Below, one piece after another: positions 10,501-18,716 of a stretch of 64,000 nucleotides of DNA. A program made the position numbers and the translations under genes. Within the stretch, counting starts at the first letter, position 1. Each line of letters starts with the position of its first letter. The notes below the pieces were generated by a model that ran no database searches, had not been told where the DNA came from, and saw nothing but the letters and a program-made list of their open reading frames with translations. The stretch is from Phycisphaerae bacterium (GTDB lineage: Bacteria; Planctomycetota; Phycisphaerae; UBA1845): positions 140,950 through 204,949 of the forward strand of contig JAGFJJ010000069.1 of NCBI GenBank assembly GCA_024102815.1, written 5' to 3'.

Positions 10501-10715
10501 CCACAGACCGTGCCGCGCGGCGACGCTACGATGTAGGCGACGCAGGCGCCAAGAAGCCCGCAGGCGATCTCTCGAAATCACTCGGCGGCGCCGAGGGCGA
10601 ATCGTCAGGCGACAAATCCGAGAAGGACGCGCCGAAGGGCGCGGAGGAAACGTCAACTTCCCGACTGCTGCGAGCCAAGCGCCGAGCACGGGGGGATACC
10701 GACAAGAAGGAGTAA
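7551..10715 (+). CDS. Large membrane protein with two von Willebrand factor A-type domains
   Basis: This 1054-residue protein has two N-terminal membrane segments (about 16-33 and 44-64), a VWA domain with an intact metal-binding DRSHS motif at 80-84, a glutamine-amidotransferase-like middle region and a second VWA-like domain. The second domain has MHSCE near 432-436 where DxSxS would be expected, so its metal site is altered. A further beta-domain, three C-terminal membrane segments (about 860-930) and a charged Glu/Lys/Arg tail follow. Proteins of this kind work with MoxR ATPases, which remodel VWA partners at the membrane. The MoxR gene follows after six bases. Start and previous stop overlap as ATGA. 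Confidence 0.9.
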   Translation: MMLLALALPVHFAEPQWLWLALLVPVLVLASLRSLAGLEPARRAIALVVRCFVVIVLIAALAGIEYVRRTHDLTVIYLMDRSHSVEALERQEEDFIVNSTEDIPKDDRVGMIDFAGQAFLQQLPMRGGYFIGEGRLPEMPNNDRTDMGAALRLAMAMFPHDTARRIVLLSDGNDNMGDVIGEARRAGASGIPIDVVPLRYERPNEVYFERLLAPTFAEPGEQVELRMLLGSSKKAVSGTLSVYVNGELLELPPDASRVNIKPGRELFVLKLPVQSESTQSYEVVFRPDDDSLDGVAMNNSARAFTFVSGKSRLLVVSMNPQYDQPLVDALRSEHVLVDVKTPEELGEFLLPDMMSYSAILLANVPATVFTDDQQQALASYVKDMGSGLIMTGGDEGFGAGGWLGSPVEEVMPVQFEIKHKKVIPRGALVLIMHSCEAARGNYWGKEMAKKSVDTVSTQDYVGVLAYTYSPGGENWEVPLDLNTNRAAVKARIDRMQIGDMPDFNTTMRLAYDELTKGRGQDAAQKHVIIFSDGDPQAPTPQLLSQYVEAKITVSTIGIGWGAHVMQTTMRQIATATGGNFYAPRDPRQLPQIFTKESKVVRRPLIVEDPFSPQVLQPESALLAGLSPGNFIPQLDGLVLTSRRENPNVFVPLVKSTEDGFDPLLAHWQYELGKTAAFTSGYWPKWGTAWTQWSKFAKLWSQIVRWTMRQDTPANFDTYTRIEGDRAHIVIDALDKDAGYLNNLTLRSRLVGPDNRPLDIRFTQTGPGKYEAEFDAARAGQYLANVQLYEGNTPLGTVRTGVSVPFSPEYRDLATNESVLRQVAEITGGRWLDMPGREANIFAKDRPSTEARRPAWEWVLAWLLLPAFLLDVAVRRLANWLALSIVVEIVVLVVLLYGVGLAYGTLWGILGAILLAELIGWTIRFRYIPVLFDILTHGTAALEKAGERGAAALEQLRETRERIRQEKERQLGDAPKRIAQPMEDATDRAARRRYDVGDAGAKKPAGDLSKSLGGAEGESSGDKSEKDAPKGAEETSTSRLLRAKRRARGDTDKKE

Positions 10716-10721
10716 GCGGAA

Positions 10722-11741
<1,020 letters not shown>

Positions 11742-11775
11742 CTTCTGTTCTTCCTATGCTGACGGAGGACTGAAT

Positions 11776-12564
11776 ATGAAACCAACAGGTATGAAGAAAT
11801 GGTATCCACTGACCTTGTCGATTATCGCGGTTTGCTCAACGAATACACTTGCAACTGGTGAGACGGAGACTCCCTATATCACAGTTTCAGGCGAAGCAGA
11901 GGTGCGGGTTGTTCCTGACATCGTTGTACTGACACTCGGCGTCGAGACAACCGATGATGAAATTGCCAACGCCCGCAGGATTAACGCAGAGCGCGTCAAG
12001 AAGTTGATTGCACTGGCCCAAGAATCCGGCGTCGAGCCACGGCAGATTGCAACCGATTTTCTTGAGATCGAACCGGTATACGACTACCACGACGGTCACC
12101 CCCAACGGAAGCTGCTCTATTACCGGGCCCGCATCACGTTAGCCATCACGCTCGACAAGATCGAGGGATTCGACGACTTGGTCGTCTCTGCTTTGGAGAA
12201 CGGAGCAACCCACATTCACCAAATCCAGTTTCGGACTTCTGAACTTCGCAAGCACCGTGACAGAGCTCGTTCTTTGGCGATCCGCGCAGCACGAGAAAAG
12301 GCGGATGCATTGGCCGGCGAATTGGGGCAAGTGGTTAGCCGCCCCCTCAATATCAATGAAGGCGGTTCGAATTGGTGGTCTTGGTACGGGAGTTCCTGGT
12401 GGGGGGGCGGACGAGTATCCACCATGTCGCAGAATTCTATCATGAACGCGCCCGGACCTGGCATTGGTGGCGAAGAGGGCATAGCGCCCGGGACGATTTC
12501 CGTAACGGCGAGCGTGAGCGTGAGATTTGAAATGGGACCGGGAGGAACCCCCGGCGATCATTGA
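11776..12564 (+). CDS. SIMPL-domain (DUF541) exported protein
   Basis: The 262-residue protein starts with a signal peptide (MKKWYPLTLSIIAVCSTNTLAT) and continues with a SIMPL/DUF541 domain: ITVSGEAEVRVVPDIVVLTLGVET opens it and REKADALAGELG with the final ITVTASVSVRFE strand closes it. SIMPL proteins are periplasmic or outer-membrane-associated oligomers with roles in stress and signalling; the exact job is unknown. A Gly/Trp/Ser-rich insert (about residues 190-215, WWSWYGSSWWGGG) is unusual. GGAGG lies 7 bases before the ATG. It follows moxR by 34 bases and may be the last gene of that operon. A 7-bp-stem hairpin at 12619-12645 lies between it and the convergent receiver gene. Confidence 0.85.
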   Translation: MKPTGMKKWYPLTLSIIAVCSTNTLATGETETPYITVSGEAEVRVVPDIVVLTLGVETTDDEIANARRINAERVKKLIALAQESGVEPRQIATDFLEIEPVYDYHDGHPQRKLLYYRARITLAITLDKIEGFDDLVVSALENGATHIHQIQFRTSELRKHRDRARSLAIRAAREKADALAGELGQVVSRPLNINEGGSNWWSWYGSSWWGGGRVSTMSQNSIMNAPGPGIGGEEGIAPGTISVTASVSVRFEMGPGGTPGDH

Positions 12565-12663
12565 GTGAGAGACGGTCCAGTTTGTCCCGGAGTTAGCCTC
12601 GGATCAAAGGGTTGGAAGCGCGAGGTCCGTTGGGGCCGCCTCGCGAACCATCTTTCGTTGTGC

Positions 12664-13044
12664 TTACGCCCCCGCCCCGGCCGTCCGCTTTGCCATCGTC
12701 TGCGTGATCTTCTCCCCGAGGGACTCGACCGTGAAGGGCTTCACGATGTAGTTGTTCACCCCGGCCTTGATCGCTTCCAGCACGCGGCTCTTCTCCGCCT
12801 CCGTCGTGCACATGATCAGCACCGTCGACTTGTCCGTCTCGCGGATCTTCCTGATCAGCGTGATGCCGTCCATGTTCGGCATGTTCCAATCCACCAGCGC
12901 CAGGTCCGGCTTGCTCTCCGCGAACCGGGCCAGGGCCTGCACGCCGTCTTCGGCCTCCGCCACGTCGGTGAAGCCGAGCTGCTTCAGCACGTTCTTCTGA
13001 ATGTTGCGGATGGTCCGCGAGTCGTCGACCAGGAGGATTTTCAC
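12664..13044 (-). CDS. cheY: CheY-like single-domain response regulator
   Basis: The 126-residue protein is a stand-alone receiver domain with the acidic pair DD at 7-8, phospho-acceptor D52 (LALVDWNMPNMDG), T80/T81 and K102 (IVKPF). All active-site residues are present. The start overlaps the CheX-like gene by four bases, so the pair is co-translated and the product is the likely phosphatase substrate of its neighbour. The sequence is typical of CheY proteins of chemotaxis or of related adhesion/motility outputs, but there is no kinase or receptor gene in the window. It ends in a short Ala/Gly tail. Confidence 0.93.
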   Translation of the reverse strand: MKILLVDDSRTIRNIQKNVLKQLGFTDVAEAEDGVQALARFAESKPDLALVDWNMPNMDGITLIRKIRETDKSTVLIMCTTEAEKSRVLEAIKAGVNNYIVKPFTVESLGEKITQTMAKRTAGAGA

Positions 13045-13544
13045 GCCGTTGCTCCTGCGGTTGCGGGGGCCACTGCTGCGCCCGCCTTCTTGAGAACCAT
13101 GCCGACCTCAACGTGAAACACGCCGGCTTCCGTCGTACAGGGAATGATCAGACGCGGCGAACTCCTCGACGCCGAGACATTGTGCTTCTCCCCGACGATG
13201 ACGCTCGGCAGCGAAATGCTGATGTCCAGGCCCTCGAAATGCGCCTTGGCCCCGCCCGCCACCATGTTGGCCAGTTCGCCGACCGCATCGGCAAAATCCG
13301 GATGCTGCGGCGTGATGTCGATCCCCGCGAAACGGCTCGCGATTTTCGAGGCCGCGTCGAATCGGAAGTGCAGAACCACGCTGCCCGCCGCATCACCGGA
13401 AAACCCGATGACACCGGTTACGTCGCTGGACGGATCAACGCCCGTTTTCAGCTCCGGCTTGCCCATGGTGATCGGCAGGGAGCACATGGTCTCGAACGTA
13501 TTCCGGATCGACTTGGCGAACGCGTTGATATATCGGACGTCCAT
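13041..13544 (-). CDS. cheX: CheX/CheC-family CheY-P phosphatase
   Basis: The 167-residue protein shows the CheX fold with the catalytic ExxN motif GELANMVAGGAK (E90, N93), which positions a water for dephosphorylation of a CheY partner. Only one ExxN motif is present, as in CheX and unlike the duplicated CheC. The C-terminus is a low-complexity Ala/Gly/Thr tail. It is the first gene of a two-gene minus-strand operon with the CheY-like regulator, overlapping it by four bases. The upstream gap to the divergent PilZ/REC gene is about 380 bases and contains no other convincing gene. Confidence 0.9.
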   Translation of the reverse strand: MDVRYINAFAKSIRNTFETMCSLPITMGKPELKTGVDPSSDVTGVIGFSGDAAGSVVLHFRFDAASKIASRFAGIDITPQHPDFADAVGELANMVAGGAKAHFEGLDISISLPSVIVGEKHNVSASRSSPRLIIPCTTEAGVFHVEVGMVLKKAGAAVAPATAGATA

Positions 13545-13925
13545 GCTGGGAATTTCCTGGTATGCGTGACTGACAATCCCACCGTCCGCATGCTCGTAGC
13601 GGCCGGCTTCGGTTGTATCGACGCCGCACCGCAGGGACTGAAATCGTTGGCAGCGGAGTTTCCGGCTGTTTCCCGTTCTCCCGTCGGCCGGCCCACGCGG
13701 AGCTGTTTCAGGCCCGGGAATGCAGGTTAGTACATGCCCTTATCTGCCCAGGTCCGGAATGAATCTCCGGACCCAACCAGCGATCCAAACGCGTCGATAA
13801 TAGATCTGCCGGAATGGCGTATGACCGGGGCGGGAGCTTCCGAAGCCTCGCGGAAGACGTGGTCTTCGGGCGCATTCCCGGAGCGTGGGCGCTGCGCCCG
13901 CAATCGTCCTTCGTCGAGTTCGACA

Positions 13926-15032
13926 ATGGGGGGTATGGCCTACATGAACGAGGGCAGCGCCACGCAGCATGTCATCCGCACCGTTCGGCTGGATGACGTC
14001 GGCGTGGGGAAAATCCTTGATACGCTCGACGAAGCGGATGTCACCAACGGTTCCGATGCCAGCGTGGTCCGCTACCGGTATCGGCTCAAGGCGCTGGTTC
14101 TGCACATCCAGCAACTGGGAGCCAGCGAGACCTTTCATTATCTCGTGCCCACCCGGAAGCTCTCTCACGTCGACCTCTGCTTTCTGTTCGGCGGATTCAT
14201 CCATCCCGGCACGCGCTGCATGGCCCAGCTCATCACGCCGCACGGTACTTGGAACAACGCGGCGGGTGAGGTCGTCAGTTGCCGTTACGTTTCCAACAAC
14301 ATCCACGACGTCATGATGTGCTTTGACCAGCACGTCGACCCCTCGGTCTATTGTGCCGAGGCCGTGGACTCCCGTGTCCTCGTGGTCGAGGACGATCCTT
14401 CGGAAGCGAAGCTGCTGGCGTTCCACCTGCAGAAACTCAATGCCAAAGTCGAAATCGTCGGCGACGGGCAGCAGGCCTTGGAAATGGTCCAGAGTCACAC
14501 GTTTGATCTGATCCTCATGGACATCCTTCTGCCGAACCTGGACGGCATCGAAGCCGTCAAGGAACTCCGCAAGAGGGGATACAGCGGAACGGTGGTTGCC
14601 GCGACCTCTCTGACGGCCCCCGAGGATCGCGATCGCTGCCTGGCCGCCGGGTTCGACCGCTATCTGGCCAAACCTGTTTCGAGAACGGAGCTGGCCACGG
14701 TCATGGCATCGCTCCGCGAGGAGCCGCTGTTCAGCAGCCTGATGGACAGCCCCGGCATGGAACCGTTGATCGACGAATTCGTGCAGGGTCTGCCGGGGCG
14801 AATCCGCGTGTTGGAAGAGGCCCGCATGCACGGCGACCTGGAAGGGGTCAAGCAGGTGGCCCGCATGCTCAAGGCGCAGGGCAGTGGATTCGGGTTCGAT
14901 CCCATCACAGACGCCGCCGGCAAGATCGAGAAAGCGGTTCTTGCGGGCAGTGCACTCCAGACCCTGGGAGATGACATCACCCAGCTCATTCGACTCTGCA
15001 TGCAGGCCCGCAGCAGCACCCGGGCGGAATAA
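13926..15032 (+). CDS. PilZ-like / receiver / HPt-like three-part signalling protein
   Basis: From the ATG at 13926 the product has 368 residues. Residues ~15-135 match a PilZ-like beta-barrel, including a degenerate TRKLSHVDL element in place of the c-di-GMP motif and a GEVVSCRYV strand. Residues ~148-265 are a receiver domain with D199 (LILMDILLPNLDG) and the conserved Lys (YLAKPVS). Residues ~285-365 form a helical HPt-like domain, but the usual phospho-accepting His is replaced: the motif reads VARMLKAQGSGFGF where AHTLKGSA would be expected. It therefore probably binds partners instead of relaying phosphate. The frame is open further upstream (to 13734), but that stretch is low-complexity and has no ribosome site, so the start is uncertain. 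It is divergent from the CheX/CheY pair. Confidence 0.75.
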   Translation: MGGMAYMNEGSATQHVIRTVRLDDVGVGKILDTLDEADVTNGSDASVVRYRYRLKALVLHIQQLGASETFHYLVPTRKLSHVDLCFLFGGFIHPGTRCMAQLITPHGTWNNAAGEVVSCRYVSNNIHDVMMCFDQHVDPSVYCAEAVDSRVLVVEDDPSEAKLLAFHLQKLNAKVEIVGDGQQALEMVQSHTFDLILMDILLPNLDGIEAVKELRKRGYSGTVVAATSLTAPEDRDRCLAAGFDRYLAKPVSRTELATVMASLREEPLFSSLMDSPGMEPLIDEFVQGLPGRIRVLEEARMHGDLEGVKQVARMLKAQGSGFGFDPITDAAGKIEKAVLAGSALQTLGDDITQLIRLCMQARSSTRAE

Positions 15033-15067
15033 ACAGCCCCAATCGCGGAAACCTCTGCCCTGACGGC

Positions 15068-15096
15068 TTGACTCGCCCGGTAGGTCTTTGTACTAT
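15068..15096 (+). promoter_or_regulatory. Sigma70-type promoter of the sulfur operon
   Basis: TTGACT at 15068-15073 and TACTAT at 15091-15096 are separated by exactly 17 bases, matching five of six and four to five of six consensus positions. Transcription would begin near 15103, about 290 bases before the first enzyme gene, leaving room for the attenuator described below. Confidence 0.6.
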
Positions 15097-15102
15097 CCCG
15101 CG

Positions 15103-15231
15103 TTGACGGATTTCGGGTCAGGATTCCGGCCGTAGCGTTATCGGGCGATTTCGATGTCGAGCCAGCGCCAACTTCATATCCAGCGCCTTGCGGGACGTTG
15201 CGCCTGTTGCTGTTGTTGTCATGGGGCTTAA
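15103..15231 (+). CDS. Putative cysteine-rich leader peptide of the sulfur operon
   Basis: This 42-codon frame ends in Arg-Cys-Ala-Cys-Cys-Cys-Cys-Cys-His-Gly-Ala-stop; six of the seven codons from 15199 to 15219 are Cys (TGC/TGT). It lies between a strong promoter and the APS/sulfite reductase genes and stops one base before an antiterminator strand. This is what a ribosomal attenuation leader needs: scarce Cys-tRNA would stall the ribosome on these codons. The weak point is initiation. The only in-frame start candidates are TTG codons, at 15103 (coinciding with the predicted transcription start, so possibly leaderless) and 15088. An ATG at 15155 is in another frame and encodes Val instead of Cys. 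Poly-Cys leaders controlling sulfur genes are known from mycobacteria; this one is inferred only from sequence. Confidence 0.55.
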
Positions 15232-15308
15232 GGAACCTCCCGAAGGCTGGAAGATTCGATCGAGCGTTTAGACGAATGGCCCGCGGGATGGTTCCTGCGG
15301 GTTTTTTT
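15231..15308 (+). promoter_or_regulatory. Attenuator: competing antiterminator and terminator helices
   Basis: AGGAACC at 15231-15237 is a perfect complement of GGTTCCT at 15290-15296, and after a small internal loop CCCG at 15239-15242 can pair with CGGG at 15284-15287. Forming this long helix takes apart both arms of the terminator at 15280-15301. The 5' strand begins on the last base of the Cys-leader stop codon, so a ribosome that finishes the leader would cover it and let the terminator form, whereas one stalled on the Cys codons would leave it free. A small hairpin (ATTCG/CGAAT, 15254-15277) lies inside the loop. Confidence 0.6.
15280..15308 (+). terminator. Intrinsic terminator in the leader of the sulfur operon
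   Basis: CCCGCGGGA (15280-15288) and TCCTGCGGG (15293-15301) form a 9-bp stem with one G-T pair and a four-base loop, followed directly by seven T residues (15302-15308). It lies upstream of the first enzyme gene and so would cut off the operon unless prevented by the antiterminator. Confidence 0.8.
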
Positions 15309-15394
15309 GTGTTCGGATCCGGGGTTGCCGACCGGAACACCGACCCGGGCGACCGGGTCGCCTCGCCGCCGGGGGGAAAAGAGGAGCAAGAGCC

Positions 15395-16111
15395 GTGGAA
15401 ATGGAGCTTCGAGAATCGCGCCCGATTCTGTCCATCAACGAGGACACGCCGACCGATGAGTTCATTGCCTGGTCGCTGGAACGCTTCGCGGGCCAGAACA
15501 TGGTGATGACGACGTCGTTCGGAATGGAAGGATGCGCCCTGATCGACATGTATGCACGGCACGGGCGGCCCCTGACCGTGATCTATCTCGATACGATGTT
15601 TTTCTTCGAGGAAACGTATCGCCTTCGTGACCGGATGGCCGAGCGCTATCCGCACCTGACGCTCGTCAACAAGGGCACGGAATTCACGCCCGAAGAGCAG
15701 GAACGGCAATTCGGACCCGCCCTGTGGAAGAGCCAGCCGGACCTTTGCTGCCGCATCCGCAAGGTCGATCCGATGTTCGGGGCGATGGAAGGTGTGGACG
15801 TCTGGATCACGGGGCTGCGGCGGAGCCAATCGTCGACGAGAGCGAACATCAAGCTGATCGACTGGGACTGGAAGTACCATGTCCTGAAGATCAGCCCGCT
15901 GGCCAACTGGGAACGTCCGCAGATCTGGGAGTATATTCAGAAGCACGATGTGCCTTTCAATGAATTGCATCTCAAGGGATATCCGACGGTGGGATGCACG
16001 CATTGCACGCAGCCGGTCGAAGGATCGAAAGTGGGTGAATACTCGCGCGACGGTCGCTGGGCCGGCCAGGGCAAGACCGAGTGCGGTCTGCACGGCGGTG
16101 CCGGTATCTGA
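15395..16111 (+). CDS. cysH: Assimilatory adenylyl-sulfate (APS) reductase, [4Fe-4S] type
   Basis: The 238-residue protein belongs to the PAPS/APS reductase family. It has the two Cys pairs that bind a [4Fe-4S] cluster (C118-C119 in DLCCRIRK and C201/C204 in GCTHCTQP), the mark of thioredoxin-dependent APS reductases as opposed to the cluster-less PAPS enzymes, and the catalytic C-terminal ECGLH (C230). It reduces activated sulfate to sulfite, the substrate of the next enzyme. The GTG at 15395 is preferred because GAGGAG lies 8 bases upstream; an ATG follows two codons later. A GC-rich dyad (GACCCG...CGGGTC, 15342-15359) sits just before the ribosome site. First enzyme gene of a four-gene operon. 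No ATP sulfurylase is in the window. Confidence 0.93.
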   Translation: MEMELRESRPILSINEDTPTDEFIAWSLERFAGQNMVMTTSFGMEGCALIDMYARHGRPLTVIYLDTMFFFEETYRLRDRMAERYPHLTLVNKGTEFTPEEQERQFGPALWKSQPDLCCRIRKVDPMFGAMEGVDVWITGLRRSQSSTRANIKLIDWDWKYHVLKISPLANWERPQIWEYIQKHDVPFNELHLKGYPTVGCTHCTQPVEGSKVGEYSRDGRWAGQGKTECGLHGGAGI

Positions 16112-16160
16112 GCAAGCGAAATCGGACAGGAAGAATTGGCGTTGATCGGGAGGCCATGGA

Positions 16161-17897
16161 ATGAGCGACAGCCCGCAGGAAAAGGAATCCAAGGTCGAAG
16201 CGGTGAAGCGGGCCAGCCGGCACCTCCGCGGGACGATCGCCGAGACGCTCGCTTCCGACGCGACCCACTTCGCCAAGCAGGACGAGCCCCTGCTGAAGTT
16301 CCACGGAACGTATCAACAGGACGACCGCGACGTCCGCCACGAGCGACGCAAGCAGAAGCTGGAGGAGGCCTACCAGTTCATGGTTCGCGTGGCCATTCCC
16401 GGCGGCGTTCTCGATGCCGACCAGTATCTCGCACTGGATGCATTGGCGGAGCGCTACGGGGGCGGCTCGCTTCGAGCGACCACGCGGCAGGGTTTTCAGT
16501 TTCACGGCATTCTCAAGAAGAACCTCAAGGCCACGATCAAGGGCATCAACGACGCCCTCTTGACCACCATTGCCGCCTGTGGCGATGTGGAGCGCAACGT
16601 CATGGCCTGCCCGGCACCGCTGCCGGATGCCGCGCACGAGACGCTGCGCCGCGTTTCGCGCGAAATCGCCGTCGCCCTTCGGCCGAGCACACGCGCGTAT
16701 CATGAAATCTGGCTCAACGGAGAAAAGCACCTTACGAGCGAGCCCTCGGCGGATGAAGAGCCGTTTTACGGCGAAACCTATCTGCCGCGCAAGTTCAAGA
16801 CCGGCGTCGGCCTGGCGGACGACAATTGTGTCGACATTTACTCGTACGACGTGGGCCACGTGCTCCTGCTCGACGGTTCGCGCGTGCGGGGCTTCAACGT
16901 GCTTGTCGGCGGGGGCATGGGCATGACCCACGGCAAGGCCGACACGTTCGCGCAGATCGCGCAGCCGCTGGGATTCGTCGGGCCGGAGCACGCCGTGGAG
17001 GCGACGCGCGTGATCGCGGCCATCTTTCGCGACCACGGAAACCGGGCGGACCGTCGTCACGCGCGCCTCAAGTACCTTATTGCCGAATGGGGCATGGAGC
17101 GCTTCCGCGAGGAATTCCGGAAACGGGCTTCGTTCCCGCTCGAGCCGTGGGTGGAGATTCCCCGTCCGGGTTTCCACAACCACCTCGGCCGGCATGAGCA
17201 GGGCGGCGGGAAACTGTTCTACGGCATCTATATCGACAACGGTCGTATCCGCGACTTCGATCACGCGCGCATCAAGACGGCGCTTCGCGAGATTGTATCC
17301 CGGCACAAGCCGGGGCTGCGCGTGACCGCGGAGCAGAACATCCTCTTGACCGATCTTTCGGAAACCCAAATCGCGGACATTGAGAGCATTCTCCACGCGA
17401 ACGGAATGAAGACGGCCGGGGAACTGCCGCTTGCCCGTCTGGACTCCATGGCCTGCCCGGCGCTGCCAACGTGCGGTCTGGCGATGGCGGATTCGGAGCG
17501 GGTCATGCCGGGCGTCATGTCGCAGTTCGAGGAAGCGCTGGCCGAGCTGGGACTCGAGGGAGAGCCGATTACCATTCGCATGACGGGGTGCCCGAACGGG
17601 TGCGCGCGGCCGTACAGCGCCGACATCGGACTCGTGGGACGGCGCCCGGGGCTCTATCACGTCTACGTGGGCGGGAGTCTCTCGGGAGATCGCCTGTCCG
17701 ACTTGTACGCCGCCGACGTGGAGATGGACGGGATTGTTCCACTCGTTCGCCCGCTCCTTCAAAGCTGGGCGAAGCGCCGCAGCGCCGGCGAGGGGCTGGG
17801 GGACTTTTACCAGCGGCTCCTTCAGCGCAGGGACATCCGCACGACGCTGACCGGCGGCGAAGAGCCCACGATGGAGACCTTGCGCCCGCTTCTTTGA
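16161..17897 (+). CDS. cysI: Sulfite (nitrite/sulfite) reductase, siroheme [4Fe-4S] hemoprotein
   Basis: The 578-residue protein has the duplicated ferredoxin-like and 4Fe-4S/siroheme domains of the sulfite/nitrite reductase family. The cluster and siroheme ligands are C432-x5-C438 (ACPALPTC) and C477-x3-C481 (TGCPNGC), and the substrate-site ATTRQGFQFHGI and NVMACPAP segments are intact. It reduces sulfite to sulfide with six electrons. Position between APS reductase and siroheme synthesis genes favours sulfite over nitrite. No flavoprotein (CysJ) gene is present, so ferredoxin or another donor may supply electrons. Spacing to cysH is 49 bases. Confidence 0.93.
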   Translation: MSDSPQEKESKVEAVKRASRHLRGTIAETLASDATHFAKQDEPLLKFHGTYQQDDRDVRHERRKQKLEEAYQFMVRVAIPGGVLDADQYLALDALAERYGGGSLRATTRQGFQFHGILKKNLKATIKGINDALLTTIAACGDVERNVMACPAPLPDAAHETLRRVSREIAVALRPSTRAYHEIWLNGEKHLTSEPSADEEPFYGETYLPRKFKTGVGLADDNCVDIYSYDVGHVLLLDGSRVRGFNVLVGGGMGMTHGKADTFAQIAQPLGFVGPEHAVEATRVIAAIFRDHGNRADRRHARLKYLIAEWGMERFREEFRKRASFPLEPWVEIPRPGFHNHLGRHEQGGGKLFYGIYIDNGRIRDFDHARIKTALREIVSRHKPGLRVTAEQNILLTDLSETQIADIESILHANGMKTAGELPLARLDSMACPALPTCGLAMADSERVMPGVMSQFEEALAELGLEGEPITIRMTGCPNGCARPYSADIGLVGRRPGLYHVYVGGSLSGDRLSDLYAADVEMDGIVPLVRPLLQSWAKRRSAGEGLGDFYQRLLQRRDIRTTLTGGEEPTMETLRPLL

Positions 17898-17918
17898 GGA
17901 AACGACATCGCGCTGCAA

Positions 17919-18716
17919 ATGCGTACAACGGCTGTCATCCTCGCCGCTCACGGCTCTTACGCGGAGCCGGCCGTCAATGCCCAGATCAGCGACTGGGCGG
18001 GTCAATTGCGCCACCGCGGCGTTGCCCGGGAAGTTCTTGCTGCATTCCACCAAGGTTCGCCACAATTCCGCGAAGTGCTGGATGGCATCGGCGGTGAGGC
18101 TGGCGTGGTCGTACCGGTGATGACGAGCGAGGGGTTTTTTGCCAGCGAGTTTCTGCCGGCCGAGCTGGCCAGGAATGGGCGATTCGGTTCGATGGACGTA
18201 CGTATCACGCGGCCAGTTGGCACCCATCGCGATGTCGTTTCGTTGATTGCGGATCGGGCCGGGCAAATGGCATCTGCATTCGACATTCGGTTGAGCGAAG
18301 CCGTCATCGCACTGGTGGGTCACGGAACTCCGCGACACCGGGCGAGCCGCCGGGCGACGGAATCGGCCGCGCAACTTCTGGGCGAAGGGCAGCGGTGCAA
18401 CGAGGTCATCACCGCGTTTATCGACGATGAACCGGCGATTTCGTCGGTCCTGGGTCGAACGGAGGGGCGGGATGTCATTGCAATCCCGTTTCTGATTGGC
18501 GCAGGGCCGCATGCCGTTCAAGATGTTCCGGCGGCGCTCGGACTTCCGTCGGAACCGGGTGCGGTGCCGCCGTTCTCCGGACTCGTCGGCGGGCGTCAGG
18601 TCGTCTGTGACGCACCGATCGGAACGCATCCCGGCATCCTCGGGATCATCGAATCGCTGGTTCGAGAGGGAATAGACGCGCCGGTCATGCGTGGAGCAGA
18701 ACCCCATGCCGTTTGA
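17919..18716 (+). CDS. sirB: CbiX/SirB-type sirohydrochlorin chelatase, two-domain form
   Basis: The 265-residue protein shows two tandem CbiX units, each starting with a metal-binding His motif: LAAHGSYAEPA near residue 9 and LVGHGTPRHRAS near residue 130. The family inserts Fe(II) into sirohydrochlorin for siroheme, or Co(II) for anaerobic cobalamin synthesis. Between a siroheme enzyme and a uroporphyrinogen methyltransferase, the iron role is far more likely. It follows the sulfite reductase by 21 bases and its end overlaps the start of the methyltransferase gene. Confidence 0.88.
   Translation: MRTTAVILAAHGSYAEPAVNAQISDWAGQLRHRGVAREVLAAFHQGSPQFREVLDGIGGEAGVVVPVMTSEGFFASEFLPAELARNGRFGSMDVRITRPVGTHRDVVSLIADRAGQMASAFDIRLSEAVIALVGHGTPRHRASRRATESAAQLLGEGQRCNEVITAFIDDEPAISSVLGRTEGRDVIAIPFLIGAGPHAVQDVPAALGLPSEPGAVPPFSGLVGGRQVVCDAPIGTHPGILGIIESLVREGIDAPVMRGAEPHAV

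Noticed and set aside
12619-12645. Hairpin between the SIMPL gene and the CheY-like gene
   Set aside because: The stem is 7 bp with a 13-base loop and no T tract, so I do not call it a terminator.
15155-15268. ATG-started small frame in the sulfur leader (Val-rich)
   Set aside because: It starts with ATG, but runs through the antiterminator strand and gives Val-Ala codons with no link to sulfur metabolism. The Cys frame ends at the structural switch.
15231-15308. T-box riboswitch for cysteine
   Set aside because: No T-box core sequence before the terminator and no Stem I features; the TGG-like triplet lies in the terminator loop itself.
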